From NCBI GenBank assembly GCA_027627225.1, contig CM051036.1, forward strand, positions 40,743,926 through 40,807,925: 64,000 nucleotides of DNA, written 5' to 3'. The position numbers and the translations under genes were made by a program. The DNA comes from Congeria kusceri (lineage: Eukaryota; Mollusca; Bivalvia; Myida; Dreissenidae). The notes under the pieces were generated by a model that saw nothing but the letters and a program-made list of their open reading frames with translations, did not search any database and was not told the DNA's origin. Shown piece by piece: positions 31,905 through 47,663 of the stretch (the stretch's first letter is position 1; each line of letters starts with the position of its first letter).

Positions 31905-34507
31905 TTAAACGTCTCAAGGTTATTGTAGGTAGTAAATAACATACAACATCAGGTTATAGTATGGTAATAAATGCGTGTTTCAAGAGTCATTATTGGTTGT
32001 AATAATTGACGAAAAATATGCATAATTTATGGTTAGTATTTTGACTGTTTTTTTAAACCTAGCTTTCAGTATACCAGATTGTTGTATATGATCTACAAAC
32101 AAATTACAGTACTTTATATAATGTATATACTCAGCATTTTATTATTAAATGACGTATACAAAATTCACAAAAATGATGACGATTGTAATTAATATGGTTA
32201 GCATTTTACTCTAAAATATTCTGGATGTTTTCGCTTTTATAAATTTTGGATATTTTAGCAAGTTTTGGATATTTTAGTAGTTTAGTTGTTTAATATTTAT
32301 TGTGCTTTAAGCTCTTATGAAAACCAATATCTTGTTGTTCTGTGTTTTTATCCTTTTTTTTCTATGTTAAAATGACACAATTAATTGGAGTTGTATTTAA
32401 AACAACACTTTTAATACTTCAATTTATATTACTGAGCTTTACATTTTCAACAATCTCATTATTGTATATCTATATTTGCCTTTTGGTTTATGATTTTCCA
32501 TGGTTGATCATGTTTATTATTATAATTCTTATATTAAAAAAGTACACAAATATTGCTTCTCTGTTTTCTGTCCAATGTATAGTTAACCCTAGTTATAACG
32601 ATATTTGATATATGTGAATAAATTATGTAGTTTGGAGTTACACAACTTTTGAATATAAACTTGAACCAGAAATTCTAAGTCAAAAAGGGGGGAGTAAATC
32701 TGTCAAAATACAAAACAGAGTTATGGGGAATGTTGCCCCTGACACAGGAGTTGATGACACAGGTTAGTTCCAAGTTTCAAGTGAATAACTTATGTAGTTT
32801 TGAAGTTACAAAACTTTTGAATATAAACTTTAACCAAAAAATCTATGTGAAAAAGGGGCATAACTCTGTTAAAATACAAAACAGAGTTATACTGAATGTT
32901 GCCCTTGATACTGAAGTTGATGACAAAGGTTAATAACAAGTTTCAAGTGAATAACTTAAGTAGTTTTGAAGTTACAAAACTTTTGAATATAAACTTTAAC
33001 CAGAAAATCTATGTGAAAAAGGGGCATAACTCTGTCAAAATACAAAACAGAGTTATGGGTAATGTTGCCCCTGATACTGGAGTTGATGACAAAGGTTAGT
33101 TCCAAGTTTCAAGTCAATAACTTATGTAGTTTTGAAGTTAGAAGACTTTTGAATAAAAACTTAAACCAAATTCAGACGTGGACGCGTATGCCGATGCTGG
33201 GGGTAGTAGGAAAGCTCATCGATTCTTCGAATAGTCGAGCTAAAAATGATGTCATGAAAATCAACAAGATGACATCACTAGACTGCATGCTTGCTTTATT
33301 CCACGGTGTTGAAATAAAACAAAGTTTATCCCATGGGGTGTTATTTTGTTAGTGCTGGCATGATGATGAGATAAAATTCGACATCCTACATAATTTTACT
33401 GGAAACTGATTATCTTCCACTAAACTGGAATCCATTATAATTCATGCATTCAACACCAAAACTGAATGCAGTACAACATGAAATTGCTTGCAGAAAGGGA
33501 CTGTATTGTAATGGGGGTTGACTGTAGTAACAGACATGCATATTGGTTTCATGGAGTTTCTTGTGGCCTGGGCCCGTACTCACAAAGCTCCTTAGGGAAA
33601 ACTTAAGATAATTTCTTAAATCCATAGAAGTCTGTAGCTGTTTTAAGTGTAGGTCTTTTGACCTTACAATGATTTAATCTAGCAAATATTGTGTAGATGT
33701 TTAGTATTTAACCTTTTTGAAAACAAAAATCATTGAATTTCACTTTTACAATTTGATCTGAAATTTTCACTTAAGTCCAACTTAAGTTAAGATTTCCCTT
33801 AGGAGCTTTGTGAATACCGGCCCTGACAGGAAGCTATGGGACTGGGGCCCATAGCCGTAAACCCCCTAAGGAAATTTAAACTCCATGTAAAATTCACAAA
33901 CTTGGTGAAAACATCTAACTCAGCTATTAGACAAAAAATTGTAAATCTGTACATCACATATTCAAAACCTGAAAATACCCGACTATCAGAGTTTTAATAC
34001 TCCAGGTATTAGAACGATACTTTTCTTACACACCAGAACTTGCAATTTCCCATATTTCTTATAAAAAGTATTTGTTCCTTGTTTTGTTTACAACGACACT
34101 TGTGTCTACACTTCCCCATCATTCACCCCTACACCTCCCATGGTGATTAATTAACCTGCATTACTTATTGCCAATGCACATATATTGTTTTTGAAAACTA
34201 ATCGAATATAAGGTGTGGCGCGTCAAGAGAAAACCAGTCTTAATGCATGTGCATCAAGTGTCGTCCCGGATTAGCCTGTGCAGTCAGCACAGGCTAATCC
34301 AGGACGGCACTTTCCGCGTACAGTGAATTTATGTTTAGAAGAGACTTCCTTGAAACAGAAAATACCACAAAAGAGGAATGTGCCGTCCTGGATTAGCCTG
34401 TGCGGACTGCAGAGGCTAATCCGGGACGACACTTTACGCACATGCATTAAGTCCGGTTTTCCCACGATGCGCCTCATATTGTTTTTGAAAACTAATCTCA
34501 TATAAGG
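31905..34507 (+). repeat. Macrosatellite unit 3, class B (2603 bases)
   Basis: Lacks the 89-base segment: AAAATACCCGACTATC joins directly near 33975. Hairpin with the T-to-G change at 33213-33241, GATGCTGGGGG in place of GACGCCGGGGG before it, and foldback at 34215-34475. Confidence 0.95.
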
Positions 34508-37102
34508 TTAAACGTCTCAAGGTTATTGTAGGTAATAAATAACATACAACATCAGGTTATAGTATGGTAATAAATCCGTGTTTCACGAGTCATTATTGGT
34601 TGTAAGAATTGACGAAAAAATATGCATAATTTATGGTTAGTATTTTGACTGTTTTTTTAAACCTAGCTTTCAGTATACCAGATTGTTGTATATGATCTAC
34701 AAACAAATTACAGTACTTTATATAATGTATATACTCAGCATTTTATTATTAAATGACGTATAAAAAATTCACAAAAATGATGACGATTGTAATTAATATG
34801 GTTAGCATTTTACTCTAAAATATTCTGGATGTTTTCGCTTTTATAAATTTTGGATATTTTAGCAAGTTTTGGATATTTTAGTAGTTTAGTTATTTAATAT
34901 TTATTGTGCTTTAAGCTCTTATGAAAACCAATATCTTGTTGTTCTGTGTTTTTATCCTTTTTTTTCTATGTTAAAATGACACAATTAATTGGAGTTGTAT
35001 TTAAAACAACACTTTTAATACTTCAATTTATATTACTGAGCTTTACATTTTCAACAATCTCATTATTGTATATCTATATTTGCCTTTTGGTTTATGATTT
35101 TCCATGGTTGATAATGTTTATTATTATAATTCTTATATTAAAAAAGTACACAAATATTGCTTCTCTGTTTTCTGTCCAATGTATAGTTAACCCTAGTTAT
35201 AACGATATTTGATATATGTGAATAAATTATGTAGTTTGAACTTTTGAATATAAACTTTAACCAGAAATTCTAAGTCAAAAAGGGCGGAGTAAATCTGTCA
35301 AAATACAAAACAGAGTTATGGGGAATGTTGCCCCTGACACAGGAGTTGATGACACAGGTTAGTTCCAAGTTTCAAGTGAATAACTTATGTAGTTTTGAAG
35401 TTACAAAACTTTTGAATATAAACTTTAACCAAAAAATCTATGTGAAAAAGGGGCATAACTCTGTTAAAATACAAAACAGAGTTATACTGAATGTTGCCCT
35501 TGATACTGAAGTTGATAACAAAGGTTAATAACAAGTTTCAAGTGAATAACTTAAGTAGTTTTGAAGTTACAAAACTTTTGAATATAAACTTTAACCAGAA
35601 AATCTATGTGAAAAAGGGGCATAACTCTGTCAAAATACAAAACAGAGTTATGGGTAATGTTGCCCCTGATACTGGAGTTGATGACAAAGGTTAGTTCCAA
35701 GTTTCAAGTCAATAACTTATGTAGTTTTGAAGTTAGAAGACTTTTGAATAAAAACTTAAACCAAATTCAGACGTGGACGCGTATGCCGATGCTGGGGGTA
35801 GTAGGAAAGCTCATCGATTCTTCGAATAGTCGAGCTAAAAATGATGTCATGAAAATCAACAAGATGACATCACTAGACTGCATGCTTGCTTTATTCCACG
35901 GTGTTGAAATAAAACAAAGTTTATCCCATGGGGTGTTATTTTGTTAGTGCTGGCATGATGATGAGATAAAATTCGACATCCTACATAATTTTACTGGAAA
36001 CTGATTATCTTCCACTAAACTGGAATCCATTATAATTCATGCATTCAACACCAAAACTGAATGCAGTACAACATGAAATTGCTTGCAGAAAGGGACTGTA
36101 TTGTAATGGGGGTTGACTGTAGTAACAGACATGCATATTGGTTTCATGGAGTTTCTTGTGGCCTGGGCCCGTACTCACAAAGCTCCTTAGGGAAAACTTA
36201 AGATAATTTCTTAAATCCATAGAAGTCTGTAGCTGTTTTAAGTGTAGGTCTTTTGACCTTACAATGATTTAATCTAGCAAATATTGTGTAGATTTAGTAT
36301 TTAACCTTTTTGAAAACAAAAATCATTGAATTTCACTTTTACAATTTGATCTGAAATTTTCACTTAAGTCCAACTTAAGTTAAGATTTCCCTTAGGAGCT
36401 TTGTGAATACCGGCCCTGACAGGAAGCTATGGGACTGGGGCCCATAGCCGTAAACCCCCTAAGGAAATTTAAAAACTCCATGTAAAATTTACAAACTTGG
36501 TGAAAACATCTAAATCAGCTATTAGACAAAAAATTGTAAATCTGTACATCACATATTCAAAACCTGAAAATACCCGACTATCAGAGTTTTAATACTCCAG
36601 GTATTAGAACGATACTTTTCTTACACACCAGAACTTGCAATTTCCCGTATTTCTTATAAAAAGTATTTGTTCCTTGTTTTTTTTACAACGACACTTGTGT
36701 CTACACTTCCCCATCATTCACCCCTACACCTCCCATGGTGATTAATTAACCTGCATTACTGATTGCCAATGCACATATATTGTTTTTGAAAACTAATCGA
36801 ATATAAGGTGTGGCGCGTCGAGAGAAAACCAGTCTTAATGCATGTGCATCAAGTGTCGTCCCGGATTAGCCTGTGCAGTCAGCACAGGCTAATCCAGGAC
36901 GGCACTTTCCGCGTACAGTGAATTTATGTTTAGAAGAGACTTCCTTGAAACAGAAAATACCACAAAAGCGGAATGTGCCGTCCTGGATTAGCCTGTGCGG
37001 ACTGCAGAGGCTAATCCGGGACGACACTTTACGCACATGCATTAAGTCCGGTTTTCCCACGATGCGCCTCATATTGTTTTTGAAAACTAATCTCAAATAA
37101 GG
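34508..37102 (+). repeat. Macrosatellite unit 4, class C (2595 bases)
   Basis: Class C marks: a nine-base deletion at the minisatellite start (GTAGTTTGAACTTTTG), AGGGCGGAG for AGGGGGGAG, GTAGATTTAGT two bases short, and TTTAAAAACTCC two bases long. Hairpin at 35808-35836, foldback at 36810-37070. Confidence 0.95.
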
Positions 37103-39770
37103 TTAAACGTCTCAAGGTTATTGTAGGTAATAAATAACATACAACATCGGGTTATAGTATGGTAATAAATCCGTGTTTCACGAGTCATTATTGGTTGTAA
37201 GAATTGACGAAAAAATATGCATAATTTATGGTTAGTATTTTGACTGTTTTTTTAAACCTAGCTTTCAGTATACCAGATTGTTGTATATGATCTACAAACA
37301 AATTACAGTACTTTATATAATGTATATACTCAGCATTTTATTATTAAATGACGTATAAAAAATTCACAAAAATGATGACGATTGTAATTAATATGGTTAG
37401 CATTTTACTCTAAAATATTCTGGATGTTTTCGCTTTTATAAATTTTGGATATTTTAGCAAGTTTTGGATATTTTAGTAGTTTAGTTATTTAATATTTATT
37501 GTGCTTTAAGCTCTTATGAAAACCAATATCTTGTTGTTCTGTGTTTTTATCCTTTTTTGTCTATGTTAAAATGACACAATTAATTGGAGTTGTATTTAAA
37601 ACAACACTTTTAATACTTCAATTTATATTACTGAGCTTTACATTTTCAACAATCTCATTATTGTATATCTATATTTGCCTTTTGGTTTATGATTTTCCAT
37701 GGTTGATCATGTTTATTATTATAATTCTTATATTAAAAAAGTACACAAATATTGCTTCTCTGTTTTCTGTCCAATGTATAGTTAACCCTAGTTATAACGA
37801 TATTTGATATATGTGAATAAATTATGTAGTTTGGAGTTACACAACTTTTGAATATAAACTTTAACCAGAAATTCTAAGTCAAAAAGGGGGGAGTAAATCT
37901 GTCGAAATACAAAACAGAGTTATGGGGAATGTTGCCCCTGACACAGGAGTTGATGACACAGGTTAGTTCCAAGTTTCAAGTGAATAACTTATGTAGTTTT
38001 GAAGTTACAAAACTTTTGAATATAAAAAGGGGCATAACTCTGTTAAAATACAAAACAGAGTTATACTGAATGTTGCCCTTGATACTGAAGTTGATGACAA
38101 AGGTTAGTAACAAGTTTCAAGTGAATAACTTAAGTAGTTTTGAAGTTACAAAACTTTTGAATATAAACTTTAACCAGAAAATCTATGTGAAAAAGGGGCA
38201 TAACTCTGTCAAAATACAAAACAGAGTTATGGGGAATGTTGCCCCTGATACTGGAGTTGATGACAAAGGTTAGTTCCAAGTTTCAAGTCAATAACTTATG
38301 TAGTTTTGAAGTTAGAAGACTTTTGAATAAAAACTTGAACCAAATTCAGACGTGGACGCGTATGCCGACGCCGGGGGTAGTAGGAAAGCTCATCTATTCT
38401 TCGAATAGTCGAGCTAAAAATGATGTCATGAAAATCAACAAGATGACATCACTAGACTGCATGCTTGCTTTATTCCACGGTGTTGAAATAAAACAAAGTT
38501 TATCCCATGGGGTGTTATTTTGTTAGTGCTGGCATGATGATGAGATAAAATTCGACATCCTACATAATTTTACTGGAAACTGATTATCTTCCACTAAACT
38601 GGAATCCATTATAATTCATGCATTCAACACCAAAACTGAATGCAGTACAACATGAAATTGCTTGCAGAAAGGGACTGTATTGTAATGGGGGTTGACTGTA
38701 GTAACAGACATGCATATTGGTTTCATGGAGTTTCTTGTGGCCTGGGCCCGTACTCACAAAGCTCCTTAGGGAAAACTTAAGATAATTTCTTAAATCCATA
38801 GAAGTCTGTAGCTGTTTTAAGTGTAGGTCTTTTGACCTTACAATGATTTAATCTAGCAAATATTGTGTAGATGTTTAGTATTTAACCTTTTTGAAAACAA
38901 AAATCATTGAATTTCACTTTTACAATTTGATCTGAAATTTTCACTTAAGTCCAACTTAAGTTAAGATTTCCCTTAGGAGCTTTGTGAATACCGGCCCTGA
39001 CAGGAAGCTATGGGACTGGGGCCCATAGCCGTAAACCCCCTAAGGAAATTTAAACTCCATGTAAAATTCACAAACTTGGTGAAAACATCTAACTCAGCTA
39101 TTAGACAAAAAATTGTAAATCTGTACATCACATATTCAAAACCTGAAAATACTGTTTAGTAAATGATTTTCATGCAATTACTTGGTTAATAATAAACAAG
39201 ACGTTTTTACTAAGGGGCTCTTTAAACACAGCCCCCTGGACCCGACTATCAGAGTTTTAATACTCCAGGTATTAGAACGATACTTTTCTTACACACCAGA
39301 ACTTGCAATTTCCCGTATTTCTTGTAAAAAGTATTTGTTCCTTGTTTTTTTTACAACGACACTTGTGTCTACACTTCCCCATCATTCACCCCTACACCTC
39401 CCATGGTGATTAATTAACCTGCATTACTTATTGCCAATGCACATATATTGTTTTTGAAAACTAATCGAATATAAGGTGTGGCGCGTCGAGAGAAAACCAG
39501 TCTTAATGCATGTGCATCAAGTGTCGTCCCGGATTAGCCTGTGCAGTCAGCACAGGCTAATCCAGGACGGCACTTTCCGCGTACAGTGAATTTATGTTTA
39601 GAAGAGACTTCCTTGAAACAGAAAATACCATAAAAGCGGAATGTGCCGTCCTGGATTAGCCTGTGCGGACTGCACAGGCTAATCCAGGATGACACTTTAC
39701 GCACATGCATTAAGTCCGGTTTTCCCACGATGCGCCTCATATTGTTTTTGAAAACTAATCTCATATAAGG
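37103..39770 (+). repeat. Macrosatellite unit 5, class D (2668 bases)
   Basis: Class D marks: CAACATCGGG near the start, TTTTTTGTCTATG in the hydrophobic frame, and loss of about 25 bases in the second minisatellite copy (GAATATAAAAAGGGGC). It keeps the 89-base segment. The right half resembles class A, so the unit is a mosaic. Hairpin at 38387-38415, foldback at 39478-39738. Confidence 0.95.
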
Positions 39771-42462
39771 TTAAACGTCTCAAGGTTATTGTAGGTAGTA
39801 AATAACATACAACATCAGGTTATAGTATGGTAATAAATGCGTGTTTCAAGAGTCATTATTGGTTGTAAGAATTGACAAAAAAATATGCATAATTTATGGT
39901 TAGTATTTTGACTGTTTTTTTAAACCTAGCTTTCAGTATACCAGATTGTTGTATATGATCTACAAACAAATTACAGTACTTTATATAATGTATATACTCA
40001 GCATTTTATTATTAAATGACGTATAAAAAATTCACAAAAATGATGACGATTGTAATTAATATGGTTAGCATTTTACTCTAAAATATTCTGGATGTTTTCG
40101 CTTTTATAAATTTTGGATATTTTAGCAAGTTTTGGATATTTTAGTAGTTTAGTTATTTAATATTTATTGTGCTTTAAGCTCTTATGAAAACCAATATCTT
40201 GTTGTTCTGTGTTTTTATCCTTTTTTTTCTATGTTAAAATGACACAATTAATTGGCGTTGTATTTAAAACAACACTTTTAATACTTAAATTTATATTACT
40301 GAGCTTTACATTTTCAACAATCTCATTATTGTATATCTATATTTGCCTTTTGGTTTATGATTTTCCATGGTTGATAATGTTTATTATTATAATTCTTATA
40401 TTAAAAAAGTACACAAATATTGCTTCTCTGTTTTCTGTCCAATGTATGGTTAACCCTAGTTATAACGATATTTGATATATGTGAATAAATTATGTAGTTT
40501 GGAGTTACACAACTTTTGAATATAAACTTTAACCAGAAATTCTAAGTCAAAAAGGGGGGAATAAATCTGTCAAAATACAAAACAGAGTTATGGGGAATGT
40601 TGCCCCTGACACAGGAGTTGATGACACAGGTTAGTTCCAAGTTTCAAGTGAATAACTTATGTAGTTTTGAAGTTACAAAACTTTTGAAGATAAACTTTAA
40701 CCAAAACATCTATGTGAAAAAGGGGCATAACTCTGTTAAAATACAAAACAGAGTTATACTGAATGTTGCCCTTGATACTGAAGTTGATGACAAAGGTTAG
40801 TAACAAGTTTCAAGTGAATAACTTAAGTAGTTTTGAAGTTACAAAACTTTTGAATATAAACTTTAACCAGAAAATCTATGTGAAAAAGGGGCATAACTCT
40901 GTCAAAATACAAAACAGAGTTATGGGGAATGTTGCCCCTGATACTGGAGTTGATGACAAAGGTTAGTTCCAAGTTTCAAGTCAATAACTTATGTAGTTTT
41001 GAAGTTAGAAGACTTTTGAATAAAAACTTGAACCAAATTCAGACGTGGACGCGTATGCCGACGCCGGGGGTAGTAGGAAAGCTCATCTATTCTTCGAATA
41101 GTCGAGCTAAAAATGATGTCATGAAAATCAACAAGATGACATCACTAGACTGCATGCTTGCTTTATTCCACGGTGTTGAAATAAAACAAAGTTTATCCCA
41201 TGGGGTGTTATTTTGTTAGTGCTGGCATGATGATGAGATAAAATTCGACATCCTACATAATTTTACTGGAACCTGATTATCTTCCACTAAACTGGAATCC
41301 ATTATAATTCATGCATTCAACACCAAAACTGAATGCAGTACAACATGAAATTGCTTGCAGAAAGGGACTGTATTGTAATGGGGTTGACTGTAGTAACAGA
41401 CATGCATATTGGTTTCATGGAGTTTCTTGTGGCCTGGGCCCATACTCACAAAGCTCCTTAGGGAAAACTTAAGATAATTTCTTAAATCCATAGAAGTCTG
41501 TAGCTGTTTTAAGTGTAGGTCTTTTGACCTTACAATGATTTAATCTAGCAAATATTGTGTAGATGTTTAGTATTTAACCTTTTTGAAAACAAAAATCATT
41601 GAATTTCACTTTTACAATTTGATCTGAAATTTTCACTTAAGTCCAACTTAAGTTAAGATTTCCCTTAGGAGCTTTGTGAATACCGGCCCTGACAGGAAGC
41701 TATGGGACTGGGGCCCATAGCCGTAAACCCCCTAAGGAAATTTAAACTCCATGTAAAATTCACAAACTTGGTGAAAACATCTAACTCAGCTATTAGACAA
41801 AAAATTGTAAATCTGTACATCACATATTCAAAACCTGAAAATACTGTTTAGTAAATGATTTTCATGCAATTACTTGGTTAATAATAAACAAGACGTTTTT
41901 ACTAAGGGGCTCTTTAAACACAGCCCCCTGGACCCGACTATCAGAGTTTTAATACTCCAGGTATTAGAACGATACTTTTCTTACACACCAGAACTTGCAA
42001 TTTCCCGTATTTCTTGTAAAAAGTATTTGTTCCTTGTTTTTTTTACAACGACACTTGTGTCTACACTTCCCCATCATTCACCCCTACACCTCCCATGGTG
42101 ATTAATTAACCTGCATTACTTATTGCCAATGCACATATATTGTTTTTGAAAACTAATCGAATATAAGGTGTGGCGCGTCGAGAGAAAACCAGTCTTAATG
42201 CATGTGCATCAAGTGTCGTCCCGGATTAGCCTGTGCAGTCAGCACAGGCTAATCCAGGACGGCACTTTCCGCGTACAGTGAATTTATGTTTAGAAGAGAC
42301 TTCCTTGAAACAGAAAATACCATAAAAGCGGAATGTGCCGTCCTGGATTAGCCTGTGCGGACTGCACAGGCTAATCCAGGATGACACTTTACGCACATGC
42401 ATTAAGTCCGGTTTTCCCACGATGCGCCTCATATTGTTTTTGAAAACTAATCTCATATAAGG
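39771..42462 (+). repeat. Macrosatellite unit 6, class A (2692 bases)
   Basis: Carries CTTAAATTT as in unit 1 and the 89-base segment. Hairpin at 41080-41108, foldback at 42170-42430. It follows a class D unit, restarting the A-B-C-D order. Confidence 0.95.
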
Positions 42463-45065
42463 TTAAACGTCTCAAGGTTATTGTAGGTAGTAAATAACAT
42501 ACAACATCAGGTTATAGTATGGTAATAAATCCGTGTTTCAAGAGTCATTATTGGTTGTAATAATTGACGAAAAATATGCATAATTTATGGTTAGTATTTT
42601 GACTGTTTTTTTAAACCTAGCTTTCAGTATACCAGATTGTTGTATATGATCTACAAACAAATTACAGTACTTTATATAATGTATATACTCAGCATTTTAT
42701 TATTAAATGACGTATACAAAATTCACAAAAATGATGACGATTGTAATTAATATGGTTAGCATTTTACTCTAAAATATTCTGGATGTTTTCGCTTTTATAA
42801 ATTTTGGATATTTTAGCAAGTTTTGGATATTTTAGTAGTTTAGTTGTTTAATATTTATTGTGCTTTAAGCTCTTATGAAAACCAATATCTTGTTGTTCTG
42901 TGTTTTTATCCTTTTTTTTCTATGTTAAAATGACACAATTAATTGGCGTTGTATTTAAAACAACACTTTTAATACTTCAATTTATATTACTGAGCTTTAC
43001 ATTTTCAACAATCTCATTATTGTATATCTATATTTGCCTTTTGGTTTATGATTTTCCATGGTTGATCATGTTTATTATTATAATTCTTATATTAAAAAAG
43101 TACACAAATATTGCTTCTCTGTTTTCTGTCCAATGTATAGTTAACCCTAGTTATAACGATATTTGATATATGTGAATAAATTATGTAGTTTGGAGTTACA
43201 CAACTTTTGAATATAAACTTGAACCAGAAATTCTAAGTCAAAAAGGGGGGAGTAAATCTGTCAAAATACAAAACAGAGTTATGGGGAATGTTGCCCCTGA
43301 CACAGGAGTTGATGACACAGGTTAGTTCCAAGTTTCAAGTGAATAACTTATGTAGTTTTGAAGTTACAAAACTTTTGAATATAAACTTTAACCAAAAAAT
43401 CTATGTGAAAAAGGGGCATAACTCTGTTAAAATACAAAACAGAGTTATACTGAATGTTGCCCTTGATACTGAAGTTGATGACAAAGGTTAATAACAAGTT
43501 TCAAGTGAATAACTTAAGTAGTTTTGAAGTTACAAAACTTTTGAATATAAACTTTAACCAGAAAATCTATGTGAAAAAGGGGCATAACTCTGTCAAAATA
43601 CAAAACAGAGTTATGGGTAATGTTGCCCCTGATACTGGAGTTGATGACAAAGGTTAGTTCCAAGTTTCAAGTCAATAACTTATGTAGTTTTGAAGTTAGA
43701 AGACTTTTGAATAAAAACTTGAACCAAATTCAGACGTGGACGCGTATGCCGATGCTGGGGGTAGTAGGAAAGCTCATCGATTCTTCGAATAGTCGAGCTA
43801 AAAATGATGTCATGAAAATCAACAAGATGACATCACTAGACTGCATGCTTGCTTTATTCCACGGTGTTGAAATAAAACAAAGTTTATCCCATGGGGTGTT
43901 ATTTTGTTAGTGCTGGCATGATGATGAGATAAAATTCGACATCCTACATAATTTTACTGGAAACTGATTATCTTCCACTAAACTGGAATCCATTATAATT
44001 CATGCATTCAACACCAAAACTGAATGCAGTACAACATGAAATTGCTTGCAGAAAGGGACTGTATTGTAATGGGGGTTGACTGTAGTAACAGACATGCATA
44101 TTGGTTTCATGGAGTTTCTTGTGGCCTGGGCCCGTACTCACAAAGCTCCTTAGGGAAAACTTAAGATAATTTCTTAAATCCATAGAAGTCTGTAGCTGTT
44201 TTAAGTGTAGGTCTTTTGACCTTACAATGATTTAATCTAGCAAATATTGTGTAGATGTTTAGTATTTAACCTTTTTGAAAACAAAAATCATTGAATTTCA
44301 CTTTTACAATTTGATCTGAAATTTTCACTTAAGTCCAACTTAAGTTAAGATTTCCCTTAGGAGCTTTGTGAATACCGGCCCTGACAGGAAGCTATGGGAC
44401 TGGGGCCCATAGCCGTAAACCCCCTAAGGAAATTTAAACTCCATGTAAAATTCACAAACTTGGTGAAAACATCTAAATCAGCTATTAGACAAAAAATTGT
44501 AAATCTGTACATCACATATTCAAAACCTGAAAATACCCGACTATCAGAGTTTTAATACTCCAGGTATTAGAACGATACTTTTCTTACACACCAGAACTTG
44601 CAATTTCCCATATTTCTTATAAAAAGTATTTGTTCCTTGTTTTGTTTACAACGACACTTGTGTCTACACTTCCCCATCATTCACCCCTACACCTCCCATG
44701 GTGATTAATTAACCTGCATTACTTATTGCCAATGCACATATATTGTTTTTGAAAACTAATCGAATATAAGGTGTGGCGCGTCAAGAGAAAACCAGTCTTA
44801 ATGCATGTGCATCAAGTGTCGTCCCGGATTAGCCTGTGCAGTCAGCACAGGCTAATCCAGGACGGCACTTTCCGCGTACAGTGAATTTATGTTTAGAAGA
44901 GACTTCCTTGAAACAGAAAATACCACAAAAGAGGAATGTGCCGTCCTGGATTAGCCTGTGCGGACTGCAGAGGCTAATCCGGGACGACACTTTACGCACA
45001 TGCATTAAGTCCGGTTTTCCCACGATGCGCCTCATATTGTTTTTGAAAACTAATCTCATATAAGG
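42463..45065 (+). repeat. Macrosatellite unit 7, class B (2603 bases)
   Basis: Same length and 89-base gap as unit 3, but keeps GGCGTTG (as in class A) where unit 3 has GGAGTTG. Hairpin at 43771-43799, foldback at 44773-45033. Confidence 0.95.
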
Positions 45066-47663
45066 TTAAACGTCTCAAGGTTATTGTAGGTAATAAATAA
45101 CATACAACATCAGGTTATAGTATGGTAATAAATCCGTGTTTCACGAGTCATTATTGGTTGTAAGAATTGACGAAAAAATATGCATAATTTATGGTTAGTA
45201 TTTTGACTGTTTTTTTAAACCTAGCTTTCAGTATACCAGATTGTTGTATATGATCTACAAACAAATTACAGTACTTTATATAATGTATATACTCAGCATT
45301 TTATTATTAAATGACGTATAAAAAATTCACAAAAATGATGACGATTGTAATTAATATGGTTAGCATTTTACTCTAAAATATTCTGGATGTTTTCGCTTTT
45401 ATAAATTTTGGATATTTTAGCAAGTTTTGGATATTTTAGTAGTTTAGTTATTTAATATTTATTGTGCTTTAAGCTCTTATGAAAACCAATATCTTGTTGT
45501 TCTGTGTTTTTATCCTTTTTTTTCTATGTTAAAATGACACAATTAATTGGAGTTGTATTTAAAACAACACTTTTAATACTTCAATTTATATTACTGAGCT
45601 TTACATTTTCAACAATCTCATTATTGTATATCTATATTTGCCTTTTGGTTTATGATTTTCCATGGTTGATAATGTTTATTATTATAATTCTTATATTAAA
45701 AAAGTACACAAAAAATATTGCTTCTCTGTTTTCTGTCCAATGTATAGTTAACCCTAGTTATAACGATATTTGATATATGTGAATAAATTATGTAGTTTGA
45801 ACTTTTGAATATAAACTTTAACCAGAAATTCTAAGTCAAAAAGGGCGGAGTAAATCTGTCAAAATACAAAACAGAGTTATGGGGAATGTTGCCCCTGACA
45901 CAGGAGTTGATGACACAGGTTAGTTCCAAGTTTCAAGTGAATAACTTATGTAGTTTTGAAGTTACAAAACTTTTGAATATAAACTTTAACCAAAAAATCT
46001 ATGTGAAAAAGGGGCATAACTCTGTTAAAATACAAAACAGAGTTATACTGAATGTTGCCCTTGATACTGAAGTTGATAACAAAGGTTAATAACAAGTTTC
46101 AAGTGAATAACTTAAGTAGTTTTGAAGTTACAAAACTTTTGAATATAAACTTTAACCAGAAAATCTATGTGAAAAAGGGGCATAACTCTGTCAAAATACA
46201 AAACAGAGTTATGGGTAATGTTGCCCCTGATACTGGAGTTGATGACAAAGGTTAGTTCCAAGTTTCAAGTCAATAACTTATGTAGTTTTGAAGTTAGAAG
46301 ACTTTTGAATAAAAACTTAAACCAAATTCAGACGTGGACGCGTATGCCGATGCTGGGGGTAGTAGGAAAGCTCATCGATTCTTCGAATAGTCGAGCTAAA
46401 AATGATGTCATGAAAATCAACAAGATGACATCACTAGACTGCATGCTTGCTTTATTCCACGGTGTTGAAATAAAACAAAGTTTATCCCATGGGGTGTTAT
46501 TTTGTTAGTGCTGGCATGATGATGAGATAAAATTCGACATCCTACATAATTTTACTGGAAACTGATTATCTTCCACTAAACTGGAATCCATTATAATTCA
46601 TGCATTCAACACCAAAACTGAATGCAGTACAACATGAAATTGCTTGCAGAAAGGGACTGTATTGTAATGGGGGTTGACTGTAGTAACAGACATGCATATT
46701 GGTTTCATGGAGTTTCTTGTGGCCTGGGCCCGTACTCACAAAGCTCCTTAGGGAAAACTTAAGATAATTTCTTAAATCCATAGAAGTCTGTAGCTGTTTT
46801 AAGTGTAGGTCTTTTGACCTTACAATGATTTAATCTAGCAAATATTGTGTAGATTTAGTATTTAACCTTTTTGAAAACAAAAATCATTGAATTTCACTTT
46901 TACAATTTGATCTGAAATTTTCACTTAAGTCCAACTTAAGTTAAGATTTCCCTTAGGAGCTTTGTGAATACCGGCCCTGACAGGAAGCTATGGGACTGGG
47001 GCCCATAGCCGTAAACCCCCTAAGGAAATTTAAAAACTCCATGTAAAATTTACAAACTTGGTGAAAACATCTAAATCAGCTATTAGACAAAAAATTGTAA
47101 ATCTGTACATCACATATTCAAAACCTGAAAATACCCGACTATCAGAGTTTTAATACTCCAGGTATTAGAACGATACTTTTCTTACACACCAGAACTTGCA
47201 ATTTCCCGTATTTCTTATAAAAAGTATTTGTTCCTTGTTTTTTTTACAACGACACTTGTGTCTACACTTCCCCATCATTCACCCCTACACCTCCCATGGT
47301 GATTAATTAACCTGCATTACTGATTGCCAATGCACATATATTGTTTTTGAAAACTAATCGAATATAAGGTGTGGCGCGTCGAGAGAAAACCAGTCTTAAT
47401 GCATGTGCATCAAGTGTCGTCCCGGATTAGCCTGTGCAGTCAGCACAGGCTAATCCAGGACGGCACTTTCCGCGTACAGTGAATTTATGTTTAGAAGAGA
47501 CTTCCTTGAAACAGAAAATACCACAAAAGCGGAATGTGCCGTCCTGGATTAGCCTGTGCGGACTGCAGAGGCTAATCCGGGACGACACTTTACGCACATG
47601 CATTAAGTCCGGTTTTCCCACGATGCGCCTCATATTGTTTTTGAAAACTAATCTCAAATAAGG
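45066..47663 (+). repeat. Macrosatellite unit 8, class C (2598 bases)
   Basis: Class C plus a three-base A insertion (ACACAAAAAATATTGC near 45706), absent from unit 4. Hairpin at 46369-46397, foldback at 47371-47631. First half of a 5177-base C-D' dimer. Confidence 0.95.
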